Source of the DNA: Caulobacter henricii
Lineage (GTDB): Bacteria; Pseudomonadota; Alphaproteobacteria; Caulobacterales; Caulobacteraceae
Direction of reading: 5' to 3'
Length of the DNA stretch: 64,000 nt
Assembly: GCF_001414055.1 (NCBI RefSeq)
Contig: NZ_CP013002.1
Span: 3,348,001-3,412,000 of the forward strand
The notes beneath the pieces were generated by a model. It was not told the origin of the DNA. It did no database searches and saw nothing but the letters and a program-made list of their open reading frames with translations. Numbering within the stretch: the stretch's first letter is position 1; each line of letters opens with the position of its first letter. A program made the position numbers and the translations under genes. Shown here piece by piece: positions 40,145-50,001 of the stretch.

Positions 40145-41680
40145 ATGATGACGACCCAGAAGACCACCTTGCGGACAGCCTTGATCGCTGGCGTTTCGGC
40201 CCTGACCATGGCCGGCGCCGCCAATGCCCAGACCCCCCAGGACGCCGAGGCCCGCATCGCCGCGCTGGAAGCCCAGCTCGCCGCCCTGTCCGGCCAGATC
40301 GCGGACCTGAAGGCCGCCACGGCCGCCAACGTCAAGGATGTCCGCGCCGCCCAGTCGGCCACCACGATCAGCCTGGCCAATGCCCGCCCGACCATCACCA
40401 CCGGCGACGGAGCCTTCACGGCCTCGTTCCGCGGCATCTTCCAGGCCGATGCGGCAATCTATGATCAGCGCGACGCCGGCCCCCTGGCCACCGACTTCCG
40501 CCGCGGTTCGTTCGGCGACGCCACCGAAAATGACCGGGCCCGCGACCTGGGCGACGGTGCCAACATCCGCCGCGCCCGCTTCGGCATCGAGGGCAAGGCC
40601 TTCGGCGCCTTCGACTACAACATGATCTATGACTTCGGCGGTTCGGGCACGGAAGAAGCCGGCAAGATCTCGTCGGCCTGGGTGCAGTACAGCGGCTATC
40701 CGGTGAAGATCCGGGCCGGCATCTATGCGCCGGTCACCAGCCTGGAAGACGCCGCCAACAACACCGGCTCGCTGTTCGTCGAGCGCGCCTCGGTCGCCGA
40801 GACCGTGCGCGGCCTGGCCGGCGGCGACGGTCGCGCTGCGATCGGCCTGCTGGCCAATGGCGAGCGCTGGAACGCTTCGGCCGCCCTGACCGGCAATACG
40901 GTCACGACCCAGACCTTTGACGAGCAGGTCGGCTTCGTGGGCCGGGTGGCCTATGTGCCCTTCAAGGGCCTGGACTGGCTGGTGCATGTCGGTGCCAATG
41001 CCAATCTGATCCTCGACCCGGCCGCATCCGGTCCTGACGTGGCCTCGGCCGGCGGCGCCGTGACCAATGTTCGTCTGCGCGATCGCCCGGAACTGCGCGT
41101 CGATGGCACGCGTCTGATCGATACCGGCAATATCGACGCCGACGGCATCAATGTCCTGGGTCTCGAGTTCGGTGCCCAGCACAAGAACCTCTATGTCCAG
41201 GCCGAGTACTTCAACATCGACGTCGAGCGCCGCAACAGCGCCCTGCCCGATCCGGAGTTCGATGGCTGGTACGTCCAGGGTGGCTGGACCATCACGGGCG
41301 AGCCACGCCGCTACAACATCGCCACCGCCGGCTTCGATGCGCCGCGCGCGGCCAAGCCGTTTGATCCCAAGAAGGGTCAGTGGGGCGCGCTGGAACTGGG
41401 CCTCCGGTATTCGAACCTCGACCTGAACTATCGTTCGGGCGGCCCCGGCAATCCTGCCCTGCCCGGCGCGATCCGTGGCGGTGAGCAGAATATCGTCTCG
41501 ATCGGCCTGAACTGGTACCTCAACAACATCGTTACCGTCTCTGGCACGTACCGCAATGTCGAGGTCCGTCGCCTGTCACAGGGCGGTACCGCCTTTGTGG
41601 CAGGCTCGACCCCGGCCGCCGGCACACAGGTCGGGCAGGACCTCGATATCTGGTCACTGCGAACCCAATACGCATTCTAA
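40145..41680 (+). CDS. OprO/OprP-type outer-membrane porin
   Basis: 511 residues. Signal peptide [22 protein letters not shown], then a short coiled coil ([25 protein letters not shown]) that trimeric porins of this family carry, then an OprO/P barrel ([58 protein letters not shown]) ending ...[10 protein letters not shown] with the C-terminal Phe. The family contains phosphate- and pyrophosphate-selective porins, but many alphaproteobacterial members carry other anions. The next gene is a sulfate-binding protein 32 bases away, so sulfate is as likely as phosphate. Confidence 0.88.
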   Translation: MMTTQKTTLRTALIAGVSALTMAGAANAQTPQDAEARIAALEAQLAALSGQIADLKAATAANVKDVRAAQSATTISLANARPTITTGDGAFTASFRGIFQADAAIYDQRDAGPLATDFRRGSFGDATENDRARDLGDGANIRRARFGIEGKAFGAFDYNMIYDFGGSGTEEAGKISSAWVQYSGYPVKIRAGIYAPVTSLEDAANNTGSLFVERASVAETVRGLAGGDGRAAIGLLANGERWNASAALTGNTVTTQTFDEQVGFVGRVAYVPFKGLDWLVHVGANANLILDPAASGPDVASAGGAVTNVRLRDRPELRVDGTRLIDTGNIDADGINVLGLEFGAQHKNLYVQAEYFNIDVERRNSALPDPEFDGWYVQGGWTITGEPRRYNIATAGFDAPRAAKPFDPKKGQWGALELGLRYSNLDLNYRSGGPGNPALPGAIRGGEQNIVSIGLNWYLNNIVTVSGTYRNVEVRRLSQGGTAFVAGSTPAAGTQVGQDLDIWSLRTQYAF

Positions 41681-41712
41681 ACCCTAGCTTCTTGGATCCG
41701 AGGACGTCCCGA

Positions 41713-42765
41713 ATGACCCGTAGTTTCAACAAACCCACGCGTCGGGGCCTCCTCGGCGCCGCTTCGGCCGGGGCAGCGGCTGTCGCTGCTCCGGCCCTGA
41801 TGTCGGGCCAGGCCCAGGCGCAAGGCGTCAAGGGTCTGACCCTGCTGAATGTCAGCTATGACCCGACCCGCGAGCTCTACAAGGACCTCAACGCGGCCTA
41901 CATCAAGTACTGGAAGGACAAGGTCGGCCAGACCCTGACCATCAACCAGAGCCATGGGGGGTCGGGCAAACAGGCCCGCTCGGTGATCGACGGTCTGCAG
42001 GCCGACGTCGTCACCCTGGCCCTGGCCTATGACATCGACGAAATCGCCGCCAAGGCCAAGTTGCTGCCGGCCAACTGGCAGTCGCGCCTGCCCAACAACT
42101 CGACGCCCTATACCTCGACCATCGTGTTCCTGGTCCGCAAGGGCAACCCCTGGAAGATCAGGGACTGGGGCGACCTGATCAAGCCGGGCATCGACGTCAT
42201 CACGCCCAACCCCAAGACCTCGGGCGGAGCGCGCTGGAACTATCTGGCGGCCTGGGCCTGGGCCCTGAAGCAGCCCGGCGGCAATCCGGCCAGGGCCCAG
42301 GCCTTTGTCACGGAGCTGTTCAAGCACGTGCCGATCCTCGACACCGGGGCGCGCGGCGCGACCACCACCTTCACCCAGCGCGGCATCGGTGACGTCCTGC
42401 TGTCCTGGGAAAACGAGGCCTATCTCGCCCAGGAAGAACTGCCGGGGAAGTTCGACATCGTCTATCCGTCGCTGTCGATCCTGGCCGAGCCTCCCGTGGC
42501 GATCGTCGACAAGAATGTTGACCGCCGCAAGTCCCGCCTGGCCGCCGAGGGCTATCTGAACTTCCTCTACAGCCCCCTGGCCCAGGACCTGATCGGCAAG
42601 AACCACTACCGGCCGCGCAATGCCGCCGCGGCAGCCAAATATGCCGGCAAGTTCAAGGCCATCCCGCTGGTCACAATCGACGACACCTTCGGCGGCTGGA
42701 AAAAGGCCCAGGCCACGCACTTCGCCGACGGCGGTGTCTTCGACAAGATCTACCAGCCGAAATAG
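41713..42765 (+). CDS. Periplasmic sulfate (thiosulfate)-binding protein
   Basis: 350 residues of the Sbp/CysP type. A signal peptide with twin Arg ([13 protein letters not shown]...SGQAQAQG) suggests Tat export, or is at least Tat-like. The mature start [20 protein letters not shown] and [52 protein letters not shown] are family signatures. No permease (CysT/CysW) or ATPase (CysA) gene is adjacent. A strong terminator follows. Confidence 0.93.
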   Translation: MTRSFNKPTRRGLLGAASAGAAAVAAPALMSGQAQAQGVKGLTLLNVSYDPTRELYKDLNAAYIKYWKDKVGQTLTINQSHGGSGKQARSVIDGLQADVVTLALAYDIDEIAAKAKLLPANWQSRLPNNSTPYTSTIVFLVRKGNPWKIRDWGDLIKPGIDVITPNPKTSGGARWNYLAAWAWALKQPGGNPARAQAFVTELFKHVPILDTGARGATTTFTQRGIGDVLLSWENEAYLAQEELPGKFDIVYPSLSILAEPPVAIVDKNVDRRKSRLAAEGYLNFLYSPLAQDLIGKNHYRPRNAAAAAKYAGKFKAIPLVTIDDTFGGWKKAQATHFADGGVFDKIYQPK

Positions 42766-42818
42766 GCGGCTCGCCTCGACCACAGGGGATCCCGCGGTTC
42801 CTGGTACACCAAGTCAGT

Positions 42819-42858
42819 GGCGTGGATCCCGATGGGATTCACGCCGCTTCTTTTTTGG
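42819..42858 (+). terminator. Rho-independent terminator after the sulfate-binding protein
   Basis: GGCGTGGATCCC and GGGATTCACGCC form an 11-of-12 paired stem with a GAT loop, followed by GCTTCTTTTTT. Confidence 0.85.
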
Positions 42859-42940
42859 TCCATGCTCCCCGCAAGATCGGGAACCCGTCAGGGCGGGGAC
42901 CGACAAACGTCGCGTGCGTTTGTGCCGCATTGGGGAAAAC

Positions 42941-42961
42941 ATGCCGGACCGAACGACCTGA
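42941..42961 (+). CDS. Six-codon leader ORF overlapping the lovK start
   Basis: ATG-CCG-GAC-CGA-ACG-ACC-TGA encodes MPDRTT. A GGGGAA ribosome-binding site lies eight bases before its ATG, whereas lovK itself has none, and its TGA overlaps the lovK ATG (TGATG). The arrangement suggests translation of lovK by termination-reinitiation. A peptide function is unlikely. Confidence 0.45.
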   Translation: MPDRTT

Positions 42962-44028
42962 TGACGGACGAATCAGAACCGTGGCGCGCCTCTGCCGCCA
43001 GCAAGTCGGCGCGCGTGGCCATGATCGTCACTGACGCTGACCAGCCCGACAATCCGATCATCTACGCCAATGACGCCTTCCTTAAGCTCACCGGCTATGC
43101 CCGTGAGGAGGTGATCGGTCGCAACTGCCGATTCCTGCAGGGCTCCGACTCCGATCGCGCCGAAGTGGCCAAGATCAGTCACGCCCTCCAGACAGGGGAG
43201 GACGTCACCGCCGAGATCCTCAACTATCGCAAGGATGGCTCATCCTTCTGGAACGCCCTCCAGATCAATCCGGTCCGCAACGACAAGGGTGTCATCACCT
43301 GCTTCATCGCCTCACAGGTGGACGTCAGCGACACGCACCGCGACGAGCCGCCGGTCGCCGATGGCCGCAATGACCTGGAAAGGGTGGTCGCTGAACGCAC
43401 GCGCGAGCTGACCCAGGCCCTGGAACAGAAGACGGCCCTGCTCCATGAGGTGGACCATAGGGTCAAGAACAACCTGCAGCTCATCTCCTCCCTGCTGCTG
43501 CTGCAAAACCGCCGGGTGACCGACCCGGCCGTCAAGCATGCCCTGCGCGGGATGCTCGAGCGGGTCGGCGCGATCGCCACAGTCCATCGCCGCCTGTTCC
43601 AGAGTGACGATATCGAACGCTTCGATGTTTCCGCCTTTATCCGCGACCTGGTGGCCGACCTGATGGGCACTGCGGGCCGCAACGACATCGCCTTCGAACT
43701 GGATCTGGAACGGGTGGAGGTCCCCGCCGCCAAGGCCGCCCCCCTGGCCCTGGTGGCCAACGAACTGCTGTCCAATGCCCTGAGGCACGCCTTTCCCGTG
43801 GGCCAGGCCGGTCGTATCTTGATTGGAATCCGGCGGATGGACGACACCCTGCGGATCGAAATCGCCGATGATGGTGTGGGTTCCGGGGCCGCGACGCAGT
43901 CCTCGGGCTTTGGGCTGACCATTGTTCAACTGCTGTGCCAGCAGCTGAAGGCCAAGGCCGAAACCACCGACGCCTCGCCGGGAACGCGGGTGGTCATCAC
44001 CCTGCCGGTGAACGGCGCGCCACACTAG
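42961..44028 (+). CDS. lovK: LOV-domain blue-light sensor histidine kinase (LovK type)
   Basis: 355 residues. The N-terminal LOV/PAS domain has GRNCRFLQG (flavin-binding, adduct Cys near residue 56) and [20 protein letters not shown], then a coiled linker ([17 protein letters not shown]), and a HisKA_2/HWE-type kinase domain with [24 protein letters not shown] (His near residue 166) and [13 protein letters not shown] and [15 protein letters not shown] at 42961 is chosen for domain fit; see the leader ORF. In C. crescentus LovK, with LovR and SigT, links light to attachment and general stress signalling. No lovR receiver gene is next to it here. Confidence 0.92.
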   Translation: MTDESEPWRASAASKSARVAMIVTDADQPDNPIIYANDAFLKLTGYAREEVIGRNCRFLQGSDSDRAEVAKISHALQTGEDVTAEILNYRKDGSSFWNALQINPVRNDKGVITCFIASQVDVSDTHRDEPPVADGRNDLERVVAERTRELTQALEQKTALLHEVDHRVKNNLQLISSLLLLQNRRVTDPAVKHALRGMLERVGAIATVHRRLFQSDDIERFDVSAFIRDLVADLMGTAGRNDIAFELDLERVEVPAAKAAPLALVANELLSNALRHAFPVGQAGRILIGIRRMDDTLRIEIADDGVGSGAATQSSGFGLTIVQLLCQQLKAKAETTDASPGTRVVITLPVNGAPH

Positions 44029-44060
44029 GGCAGGCCGGGCCTTTTCGGACGCGCTTTTGG

Positions 44061-45035
44061 ATGACAGGGGGGACAGGGTCCGCTATCGAGACCCGCCCAT
44101 TTGCGTACAGGATCCGCCCCTTGACCGACGCCGCCGAGGAAGCGGGCTGGGCCACAGCCAAGACCCTGGCCGAGGCCCTGCCCTATATCCAGATCTATGA
44201 CCGCGAGACGGTGGTGATCAAATACGGCGGCCACGCCATGGGTCAGGAAGAGGTGGCCAAGGTGTTCGCCGCCGACGCCGTGCTGCTCAAGCTGCTGGGT
44301 GTCCATCCGGTGGTCGTGCACGGCGGCGGTCCGCAGATCAGCCGCATGCTGGAGCGGGCCGGCGTCAAGTCGACCTTCGTTGACGGCCTGCGGGTCACCG
44401 ACGAAGCCACCATGGAAGTGGCCGAGATGGTGCTGTCGGGGGCCATCAACAAGGAAATCGCCAACTGGATCACCCTGGCCGGTGCCGAAGCCGATGTCCG
44501 GGGCGTGGGCCTGTCGGGCAAGGACGCCCGGATGATCACCGCCGAGAAGGTGACCCGCACCAAGCGCGACCCTGACAGCAATATCGAACAGGTCGTCGAT
44601 CTGGGCTTTGTCGGCGAGCCGACCAAGGTCGATCCCCACATCATCCAGGCCCTGCTGTCGTCGGAGACCGACTACATCCCGGTGATCGCCCCGATCGGCG
44701 TGTCCGAGGCCGGCCAGACCTTCAACATCAATGCCGACACCGTGGCCGGGGCCCTGGCCGGGGCCCTGAAGGCCAAGCGGATGCTGATGCTGACCGACAT
44801 TGCCGGCGTCCTGGACGGCGAGGGCCAGCTGATCCGTCAGATGACCGTGGCCGAGGCCCGGGAGCTGATCGCCACGGGCGTCGCCAGCGGCGGCATGATC
44901 CCCAAGCTGGAAAACGCCATCCACGCCGTGGAATCGGGCGTCGAGGCCGTGGTCATTCTCGACGGCCGTCGCCCCCACGCCATGCTGGTCGAGCTGTTCA
45001 GCGAGCACGGCGCCGGTACGCTGATCTCGCGATGA
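44061..45035 (+). CDS. argB: Acetylglutamate kinase
   Basis: 324 residues (305 if the TTG at 44118, L-T-D-A-A-E-E, is the true start, which matches family lengths better). Arginine pathway step 2. Motifs: [12 protein letters not shown] (K-Y-G-G nucleotide loop), [50 protein letters not shown] and [15 protein letters not shown]. An ATG at 44061 was taken as the start, but it lacks a clear ribosome-binding site. HAD-family gene follows with a four-base overlap. Confidence 0.95.
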   Translation: MTGGTGSAIETRPFAYRIRPLTDAAEEAGWATAKTLAEALPYIQIYDRETVVIKYGGHAMGQEEVAKVFAADAVLLKLLGVHPVVVHGGGPQISRMLERAGVKSTFVDGLRVTDEATMEVAEMVLSGAINKEIANWITLAGAEADVRGVGLSGKDARMITAEKVTRTKRDPDSNIEQVVDLGFVGEPTKVDPHIIQALLSSETDYIPVIAPIGVSEAGQTFNINADTVAGALAGALKAKRMLMLTDIAGVLDGEGQLIRQMTVAEARELIATGVASGGMIPKLENAIHAVESGVEAVVILDGRRPHAMLVELFSEHGAGTLISR

Positions 45036-45709
45036 GCGACGCCCCGCCTGCGGACCTGACCCACGTCGAGACCTGGCTCTTCGACCTCGACAACACCCTG
45101 TATCCCGCCGAGTGCGAGTACATGGCGCTGATCGAGGGCAAGATGACCGACTTCATGGAGCGGGCCACCGGCCTGCCCCGCGACGAGGCCCGGGCGATCC
45201 AGAAGAAGTACTATCACGAGCACGGCACCACCCTGGCCGGGCTGATGGCCCATCACGGCATCGCGCCCAAGGCCTTCCTCGACGAAGTGCATGACGTCTC
45301 GATGGACCGGCTGGTCCCAGACCCCGTCCTGCGCTCGGCGATCGACACCCTGCCCGGCCGGCGACTGATCTTCACCAACGGCTCTCTGGGCCATGCCGAG
45401 CGGGTCCTGGGCCATCTGGGCCTGGACCATCTGTTCGAAGACGTTTTCGCCATCGAAACGGCCGACTACCTGCCCAAGCCGGCCATGGCCACCTTCGAGA
45501 AGATCGTCTCGCGCCATGACCTGTCCGCCCCGGCCACCGCCTTTTTCGAGGACAGCGAGAAGAACCTGGCCCCCGCCGCGGTGCTGGGCATGACCACCGT
45601 CCTGGTCGGGGCCCATGCGGCCGCCTCGACCGCCGATTTCGTCCACCACCGCACGCACGACCTCGCCGGGTTCCTGACCTCGGCGCGCCTGAAGGATCTC
45701 ATGCCATGA
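45032..45709 (+). CDS. HAD-family pyrimidine 5'-nucleotidase-like hydrolase
   Basis: 225 residues. HAD motif I is [16 protein letters not shown] near residue 16 (D-L-D-N-T), motif [19 protein letters not shown], and motif [22 protein letters not shown]. The D-x-D-N-T plus Y-P-A sequence is typical of the SDT1-like pyrimidine 5'-nucleotidases. Overlaps argB by ATGA and dapD by ATGA, so it lies mid-operon. No experimental substrate can be read. Confidence 0.9.
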   Translation: MSDAPPADLTHVETWLFDLDNTLYPAECEYMALIEGKMTDFMERATGLPRDEARAIQKKYYHEHGTTLAGLMAHHGIAPKAFLDEVHDVSMDRLVPDPVLRSAIDTLPGRRLIFTNGSLGHAERVLGHLGLDHLFEDVFAIETADYLPKPAMATFEKIVSRHDLSAPATAFFEDSEKNLAPAAVLGMTTVLVGAHAAASTADFVHHRTHDLAGFLTSARLKDLMP

Positions 45710-46566
45710 CCACCGTCAGCCCCCCCGCCATTTCTTTGGCTGATCTGCAGACCGAGATCGAAGCCGCCTGGGAGGCCCGCGACGGCATCTCCACCGCCAC
45801 GACCGGCCCGGTCCGGACGGCGGTCGAGGAATCCCTGCTGCTGCTCGACAGCGGCAAGGCCCGGGTCTCGGAGAAGATCGACGGCGAATGGACCACCCAC
45901 CAGTGGCTGAAGAAGGCCGTGCTGCTGTCCTTCCGCCTCAACCCCAACAGCGTGATGCGGGCCGGTACCCTGGGCGACGGGGTCGGTCCGTGGTGGGACA
46001 AGGTGCCCAACAAGTTTGACGGCTGGAACGCCCCCAATTTCGAGGCCGCCGGCTTCCGGGCCGTGCCCGGGGCCATTGTCCGCCGCGGGGCCTTCATCGG
46101 CCGGAACGTCATCCTGATGCCCTCGTTCGTCAATATCGGCGGCTATGTAGATGACGGCACCATGGTCGACACCTGGGTCACGGTCGGCTCCTGCGCCCAG
46201 ATCGGCAAGAACGTCCACCTGTCGGGCGGCGTCGGCATCGGCGGCGTGCTGGAGCCCCTGCAGGCCAACCCGACCATCATCGAGGACAACTGCTTCATCG
46301 GCGCCCGCTCCGAAGTCGTCGAGGGCGTGATCGTCGGCGAGGGCTCGGTCCTGTCGATGGGCGTGTTCATCAGCGCCTCGACCAAGATCGTCGACCGCAA
46401 GACCGGCCAGGTCCACATCGGCAAGGTGCCGCCCTACAGCGTCGTGGTCCCCGGCAACCTGCCCGACCCCCATGGCGGCCCGGGCCTCTACTGCGCCGTC
46501 ATCGTCAAGACGGTGGACGCCCAGACGCGGTCGAAGACCTCCATCAACGAGCTGCTGCGGGACTAG
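45706..46566 (+). CDS. dapD: 2,3,4,5-tetrahydropyridine-2,6-dicarboxylate N-succinyltransferase
   Basis: 286 residues. Lysine/diaminopimelate pathway, succinyl branch. The left-handed beta-helix hexapeptide region runs [60 protein letters not shown] (about residues 125-185), the canonical DapD core. C-terminal [20 protein letters not shown] also matches. The partner dapE lies 1.8 kb downstream. Start overlaps the HAD gene. Confidence 0.97.
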   Translation: MTTVSPPAISLADLQTEIEAAWEARDGISTATTGPVRTAVEESLLLLDSGKARVSEKIDGEWTTHQWLKKAVLLSFRLNPNSVMRAGTLGDGVGPWWDKVPNKFDGWNAPNFEAAGFRAVPGAIVRRGAFIGRNVILMPSFVNIGGYVDDGTMVDTWVTVGSCAQIGKNVHLSGGVGIGGVLEPLQANPTIIEDNCFIGARSEVVEGVIVGEGSVLSMGVFISASTKIVDRKTGQVHIGKVPPYSVVVPGNLPDPHGGPGLYCAVIVKTVDAQTRSKTSINELLRD

Positions 46567-46577
46567 TCACGAATACG

Positions 46578-46612
46578 CGCCTCACCCTATAGTTGCGACC
46601 TGGGGTGAGGCG
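46578..46612 (+). promoter_or_regulatory. Perfect 10-bp hairpin masking the DUF805 ribosome-binding site
   Basis: CGCCTCACCC (46578-46587) and GGGTGAGGCG (46603-46612) pair completely across 15 bases. The right arm contains the GGTGAGG Shine-Dalgarno (46604-46610), five bases before the ATG at 46615. Confidence 0.6.
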
Positions 46613-46614
46613 TC

Positions 46615-47052
46615 ATGGACAAACTGAAGGCCGCATTTGATTTCCGGGGGCGGGCCTCCCGGCTTGAGTTCTGGCGCTACCAGCTGCTCCAGGCGCTGGG
46701 TGGTGGACTGATACTCTGCCTGACGGTGCCCGCGACGGTGATCGGAGGGTGGCTCGGTGCCATTCCCTTCCTGTTGCTGCTACCGCTCATCGTCGCTTGT
46801 GTCTGTGTTGCGATCCGTCGTCTGCACGATCGTAACCGTCGAGCGTGGTGGCTGCTGCTCTTCCTGTTTGGCCCCTTTGCCCTTGCGGGATTAGGGGGAA
46901 CCCTGGCCGCGTCCGAAGAGACATTTCTCATCGCGTTACTGGTGAGCCTGGCCGGGATGGGCCTTGCGATCTGGGGCTGGGTCGAGATGGGCTTCCTACG
47001 CGGCGCAAAGGGCGCCACGCACTTTGGACCCGAGCCCTCCAGGCTAGGCTGA
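46615..47052 (+). CDS. DUF805 membrane protein
   Basis: 145 residues. N-terminal KAAFDFRGRASRLEFWRYQLLQ is the DUF805 signature, followed by three or four hydrophobic helices (GGGLILCLTVPATVIGG; PFLLLLPLIVACVCVAIRRLHDRNR). Family function is unknown. ATG at 46615, preceded by GGTGAGG that lies in a hairpin. GC and codon use are slightly below neighbours. Confidence 0.88.
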   Translation: MDKLKAAFDFRGRASRLEFWRYQLLQALGGGLILCLTVPATVIGGWLGAIPFLLLLPLIVACVCVAIRRLHDRNRRAWWLLLFLFGPFALAGLGGTLAASEETFLIALLVSLAGMGLAIWGWVEMGFLRGAKGATHFGPEPSRLG

Positions 47053-47086
47053 GTTCGCAATCGACCTGACGCTCGGCCTGACCCCG

Positions 47087-47779
47087 TCAGGCCGAGACCC
47101 CGAACACCGCCCCGACCCCAGCGGTCAGGGCCATGGCGATCGCGCCCCAGAAGGTCACCCGGACCACGGCCTTGACGATGGGGGCACCGCCCGCCCGCGC
47201 GCCGATACCGCCCAGCAGGGCCAGGAACAGCAGCGAGGCCACAGACACCGCCACGACGATGGCGCTGGCCGGCACAATGATCGCCGTGACCAGGGGCAGG
47301 GCCGCCCCCGTGGCGAAGGTCGCCGCCGAGGTCAGGGCCGCCTGGATCGGCCGGGCCGTGGTGATCTCGGAAATGCCCAGCTCCTCGCGGGCATGGGCCC
47401 CCAGGGCGTCCTTGGCCATCAGCTGGCCGGCGACCAGGCGGGCGACGTCAGGTTCGACCCCGCGCGCCACATAGAGGCCGGCCAGTTCGTCGAGTTCGAA
47501 GGCCGGCTGGGTGTCCAGCTCGGCCCTTTCCCGCGCCAGATCCGCCCGTTCGGTGTCGGACTGGGAACTGACCGAAACATATTCCCCGGCGGCCATCGAC
47601 ATGGCCCCGGCCACCAGACCCGCCACCCCGACGACGAGAATCTCGCCCCGCCCCTGGGACGCGGCAGCGACGCCGACGATGAGGCTGGCGGTCGAGACGA
47701 TCCCGTCATTGGCCCCCAGCACGGCGGCGCGCAGCCAGCCGACCCGTTCGATCAGATGGCGTTCGCGATGAAGGCTCAT
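47087..47779 (-). CDS. VIT1/CCC1-family iron/manganese transporter
   Basis: 230 residues. VIT/CCC1 family: N-terminal HLIERVGWLRAAVLGANDGIVSTASLIVGVAAA is the family's first helix motif, then GLVAGAMSMAAGEYVSVSSQSDTERADLARERAEL with the metal-transferring Glu-rich loop. Four or five membrane helices. Family members move Fe(II)/Mn(II). Convergent with the DUF805 gene. Confidence 0.9.
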   Translation of the reverse strand: MSLHRERHLIERVGWLRAAVLGANDGIVSTASLIVGVAAASQGRGEILVVGVAGLVAGAMSMAAGEYVSVSSQSDTERADLARERAELDTQPAFELDELAGLYVARGVEPDVARLVAGQLMAKDALGAHAREELGISEITTARPIQAALTSAATFATGAALPLVTAIIVPASAIVVAVSVASLLFLALLGGIGARAGGAPIVKAVVRVTFWGAIAMALTAGVGAVFGVSA

Positions 47780-47853
47780 GGGGCATCTCCTCAGGGACCC
47801 TAGCGATGGCCCATCCGGCGCGCCGCGCCTTGACCCGCATCAAGCCCGATCGG

Positions 47854-48333
47854 CTAACGCTTGCGCCCACCGTCGAGTTCATAGGGCGTCCCGTCCCGGT
47901 GGCGGTAGGCTTCCTCACCCTCGCGCAGGATCAGGTCGATATCCGGATAGTCGCAGCCATCGGTTTCGGGCGCGCGGGTGCCGATTTCCAGCAGCACCGC
48001 CATCCTGCCCGAGCGGTTCTGGATATGGTGGCCATTGGCGACCCCGGCCTTGAAGCCGGCGCAGTCGCCGGCCCGCAACACGGTCTCGCCCTCGTCCTCG
48101 ACCAGCACCACCTCGCCCTCGACCACCCAGGTGAACTCGTCCTCGGCGGTGTGCCAGTGACGCTGGCTGGTCCAGGAACCCGGCGGCAGGCGCATCAGAT
48201 TGACCCCGAACTGGGTCAGACCCGCCGCATCGCCCAGCTTCCAGCGCTGCCGCCCCTGGCACGGCGTGTCATAGGGCGGCGGATAGGCCGTGCCGAAACG
48301 GGTCGGCGCGGCGTCGATGTCGATCTTGGGCAT
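47854..48333 (-). CDS. Cupin-domain protein
   Basis: 159 residues. Cupin motif 1 is [22 protein letters not shown] (G-x5-H-x-H-x(3,4)-E pattern) and motif 2 [19 protein letters not shown] small mononuclear metal cupin; substrate unknown. ATG at 48333 ([13 protein letters not shown]) is clearly the start. Divergent from dapE with 64 bases between. Confidence 0.87.
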   Translation of the reverse strand: MPKIDIDAAPTRFGTAYPPPYDTPCQGRQRWKLGDAAGLTQFGVNLMRLPPGSWTSQRHWHTAEDEFTWVVEGEVVLVEDEGETVLRAGDCAGFKAGVANGHHIQNRSGRMAVLLEIGTRAPETDGCDYPDIDLILREGEEAYRHRDGTPYELDGGRKR

Positions 48334-48397
48334 GAGAGATCCGGCAACAGGCTTGCGTGGTTTGCGTCGGGCAGAAGGGAAGCTTAAAGCCAGCATC

Positions 48398-49558
48398 ATG
48401 ACCAGTCCCGCGCCCGAACCTGTCATCATCGACCCCGTCGACCTCGCCCAGGCCCTGATCCGCCGCCCGTCGGTGACCCCGGCCGACGAGGGCGCGATGG
48501 ACATCCTGCAGCGCCAGCTGGAGGCCCTCGGCTTTGGCTGCCGGCGCATGAAGTTCGGCGAGATCGAGAACCTCTATGCCCGGCGCGGGACCGCCCGGCC
48601 AAACCTCTGCTTCGCCGGCCATACCGATGTGGTGCCCGTCGGCGACGACGCCGCCTGGACCGCCGGCCCGTTTGAGGCCCAGATCCGGGACGGCGTGCTC
48701 TATGGCCGCGGCGCGGTCGACATGAAGAGCGCCATCGCCGCCTTTGTCTCGGCCGTCGGCAACAGCCCGGAGCACCCCGGCTCGATCAGCTTCCTGATCA
48801 CCGGCGACGAAGAGGGCGTGGCCGAGGACGGCACCGTCAAGGTCGTCGAGGCCCTGGCGGCCGAGGGCGAGATCATCGACCACTGCATCGTTGGCGAGCC
48901 GACCAGCGCCGCCCTGCTGGGCGACATGGTCAAGATCGGCCGGCGCGGCAGCATCAATGCCTGGATCACGGTCGAGGGCCAGCAGGGCCACGTGGCCTAT
49001 CCGCATCGCGCCGCCAATCCGATCCCGGTGCTGGTCTCGATCCTGTCGCGCCTGCAGAGCCGGGTGCTGGACGAGGGCTATGAGGGCTTCCAGCCCTCGA
49101 ACCTGGAAGTCACCACCGTCGATGTCGGCAACACCGCGACCAATGTGATCCCGGCCACGGCCCGGGCGCGGGTCAATATCCGCTTCAACCCGGCCCACAG
49201 GGGCAGGGACCTGCAGGCCTGGATCGAGGGCGAATGCGCCGCGGCGGGCGAGGGCTTCAAGGCCCGCGCCGAGGTCATGTGCAAGATCAGCGGCGAGGCC
49301 TTCCTGACGAAGCCCGGCCCCTTCACCGAGGTGATCGTGGCGGCCGTCGAGGAGGCCACCGGCCGCAGCCCGGAGCTCTCGACCACCGGCGGCACCAGCG
49401 ATGCCCGGTTCATCCGCAGCCTCTGCCCCGTCGTCGAGTTCGGCCTGGTCGGCTCGACCATGCACCAGGTCGACGAGCGGGTGCCGGTCCAGGAGATCCG
49501 TGATCTGACCAAGGCCTATGAGGCCCTGATCCGCCGCTATTTCGTGGCCTTCGCCTGA
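48398..49558 (+). CDS. dapE: Succinyl-diaminopimelate desuccinylase
   Basis: 386 residues, M20 family. Motifs: [16 protein letters not shown] (zinc His/Asp), [15 protein letters not shown] (bridging Asp), [14 protein letters not shown] (Glu-Glu) and [17 protein letters not shown] (last His). Removes succinate from N-succinyl-LL-diaminopimelate. The ATG at 48398 matches homologues ([22 protein letters not shown]). Stop overlaps the next gene's ATG (TGATG). Confidence 0.97.
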   Translation: MTSPAPEPVIIDPVDLAQALIRRPSVTPADEGAMDILQRQLEALGFGCRRMKFGEIENLYARRGTARPNLCFAGHTDVVPVGDDAAWTAGPFEAQIRDGVLYGRGAVDMKSAIAAFVSAVGNSPEHPGSISFLITGDEEGVAEDGTVKVVEALAAEGEIIDHCIVGEPTSAALLGDMVKIGRRGSINAWITVEGQQGHVAYPHRAANPIPVLVSILSRLQSRVLDEGYEGFQPSNLEVTTVDVGNTATNVIPATARARVNIRFNPAHRGRDLQAWIEGECAAAGEGFKARAEVMCKISGEAFLTKPGPFTEVIVAAVEEATGRSPELSTTGGTSDARFIRSLCPVVEFGLVGSTMHQVDERVPVQEIRDLTKAYEALIRRYFVAFA

Positions 49559-49998
49559 TGGCCCGCGCCGCCCTGGCAAGCTGGCCTTTCTGGGCCCTGG
49601 CCTCGGCGGTGTTTGCGGCGATGACGGCGATCCTTGCCAAGGTCGGGATCGAGGGCGTGGGCTCCAACCTCGCCACCTTCATCCGCACCGTGGTGATCCT
49701 GGCCTTTGCCGGTCTGATCCTGACCCTGTTTGGCGAGTGGCGGGCCCCGGGCGAGATCTCGCGCCGCTCGTGGATCTTCCTGATCCTGTCGGGCCTGGCC
49801 ACCGGTGCCTCATGGCTGTGCTACTTCCGGGCCCTGAAACTGGGCGACGCCAGCCGGGTGGCCCCGATCGACAAGCTCAGCGTGGTGCTGGTGGCCGTCT
49901 TCGCCGCCGCCTTCCTGGGCGAGCGGCCCTCGAGCCTGAACTGGCTGGGCGTAGCCCTGATCGCGGCGGGGGCAGTGCTGGTGGCGGTGCGGGTCTAG
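49558..49998 (+). CDS. EamA-type transporter, single-domain (half-size)
   Basis: 146 residues with about five membrane helices: one EamA/DMT domain only, where full transporters have two. N-terminus FWALASAVFAAMTAILAKVGIEGVGSNLATFIRTVVI and C-terminus DASRVAPIDKLSVVLVAVFAAAFLGERPSSLNWLGVALIAAGAVLV are family signatures. Members of this size exist and likely dimerise. Coupled to dapE by a one-base overlap. Confidence 0.86.
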   Translation: MARAALASWPFWALASAVFAAMTAILAKVGIEGVGSNLATFIRTVVILAFAGLILTLFGEWRAPGEISRRSWIFLILSGLATGASWLCYFRALKLGDASRVAPIDKLSVVLVAVFAAAFLGERPSSLNWLGVALIAAGAVLVAVRV

Positions 49999-50001
49999 AC
50001 C

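Noticed and set aside
42880..42904. Possible EcfG promoter upstream of lovK (GGAAC then 16 bases then CGAC)
   Set aside because: The -10 element should read CGTT and matches only two of four bases here, unlike the exact match at 52776-52800.
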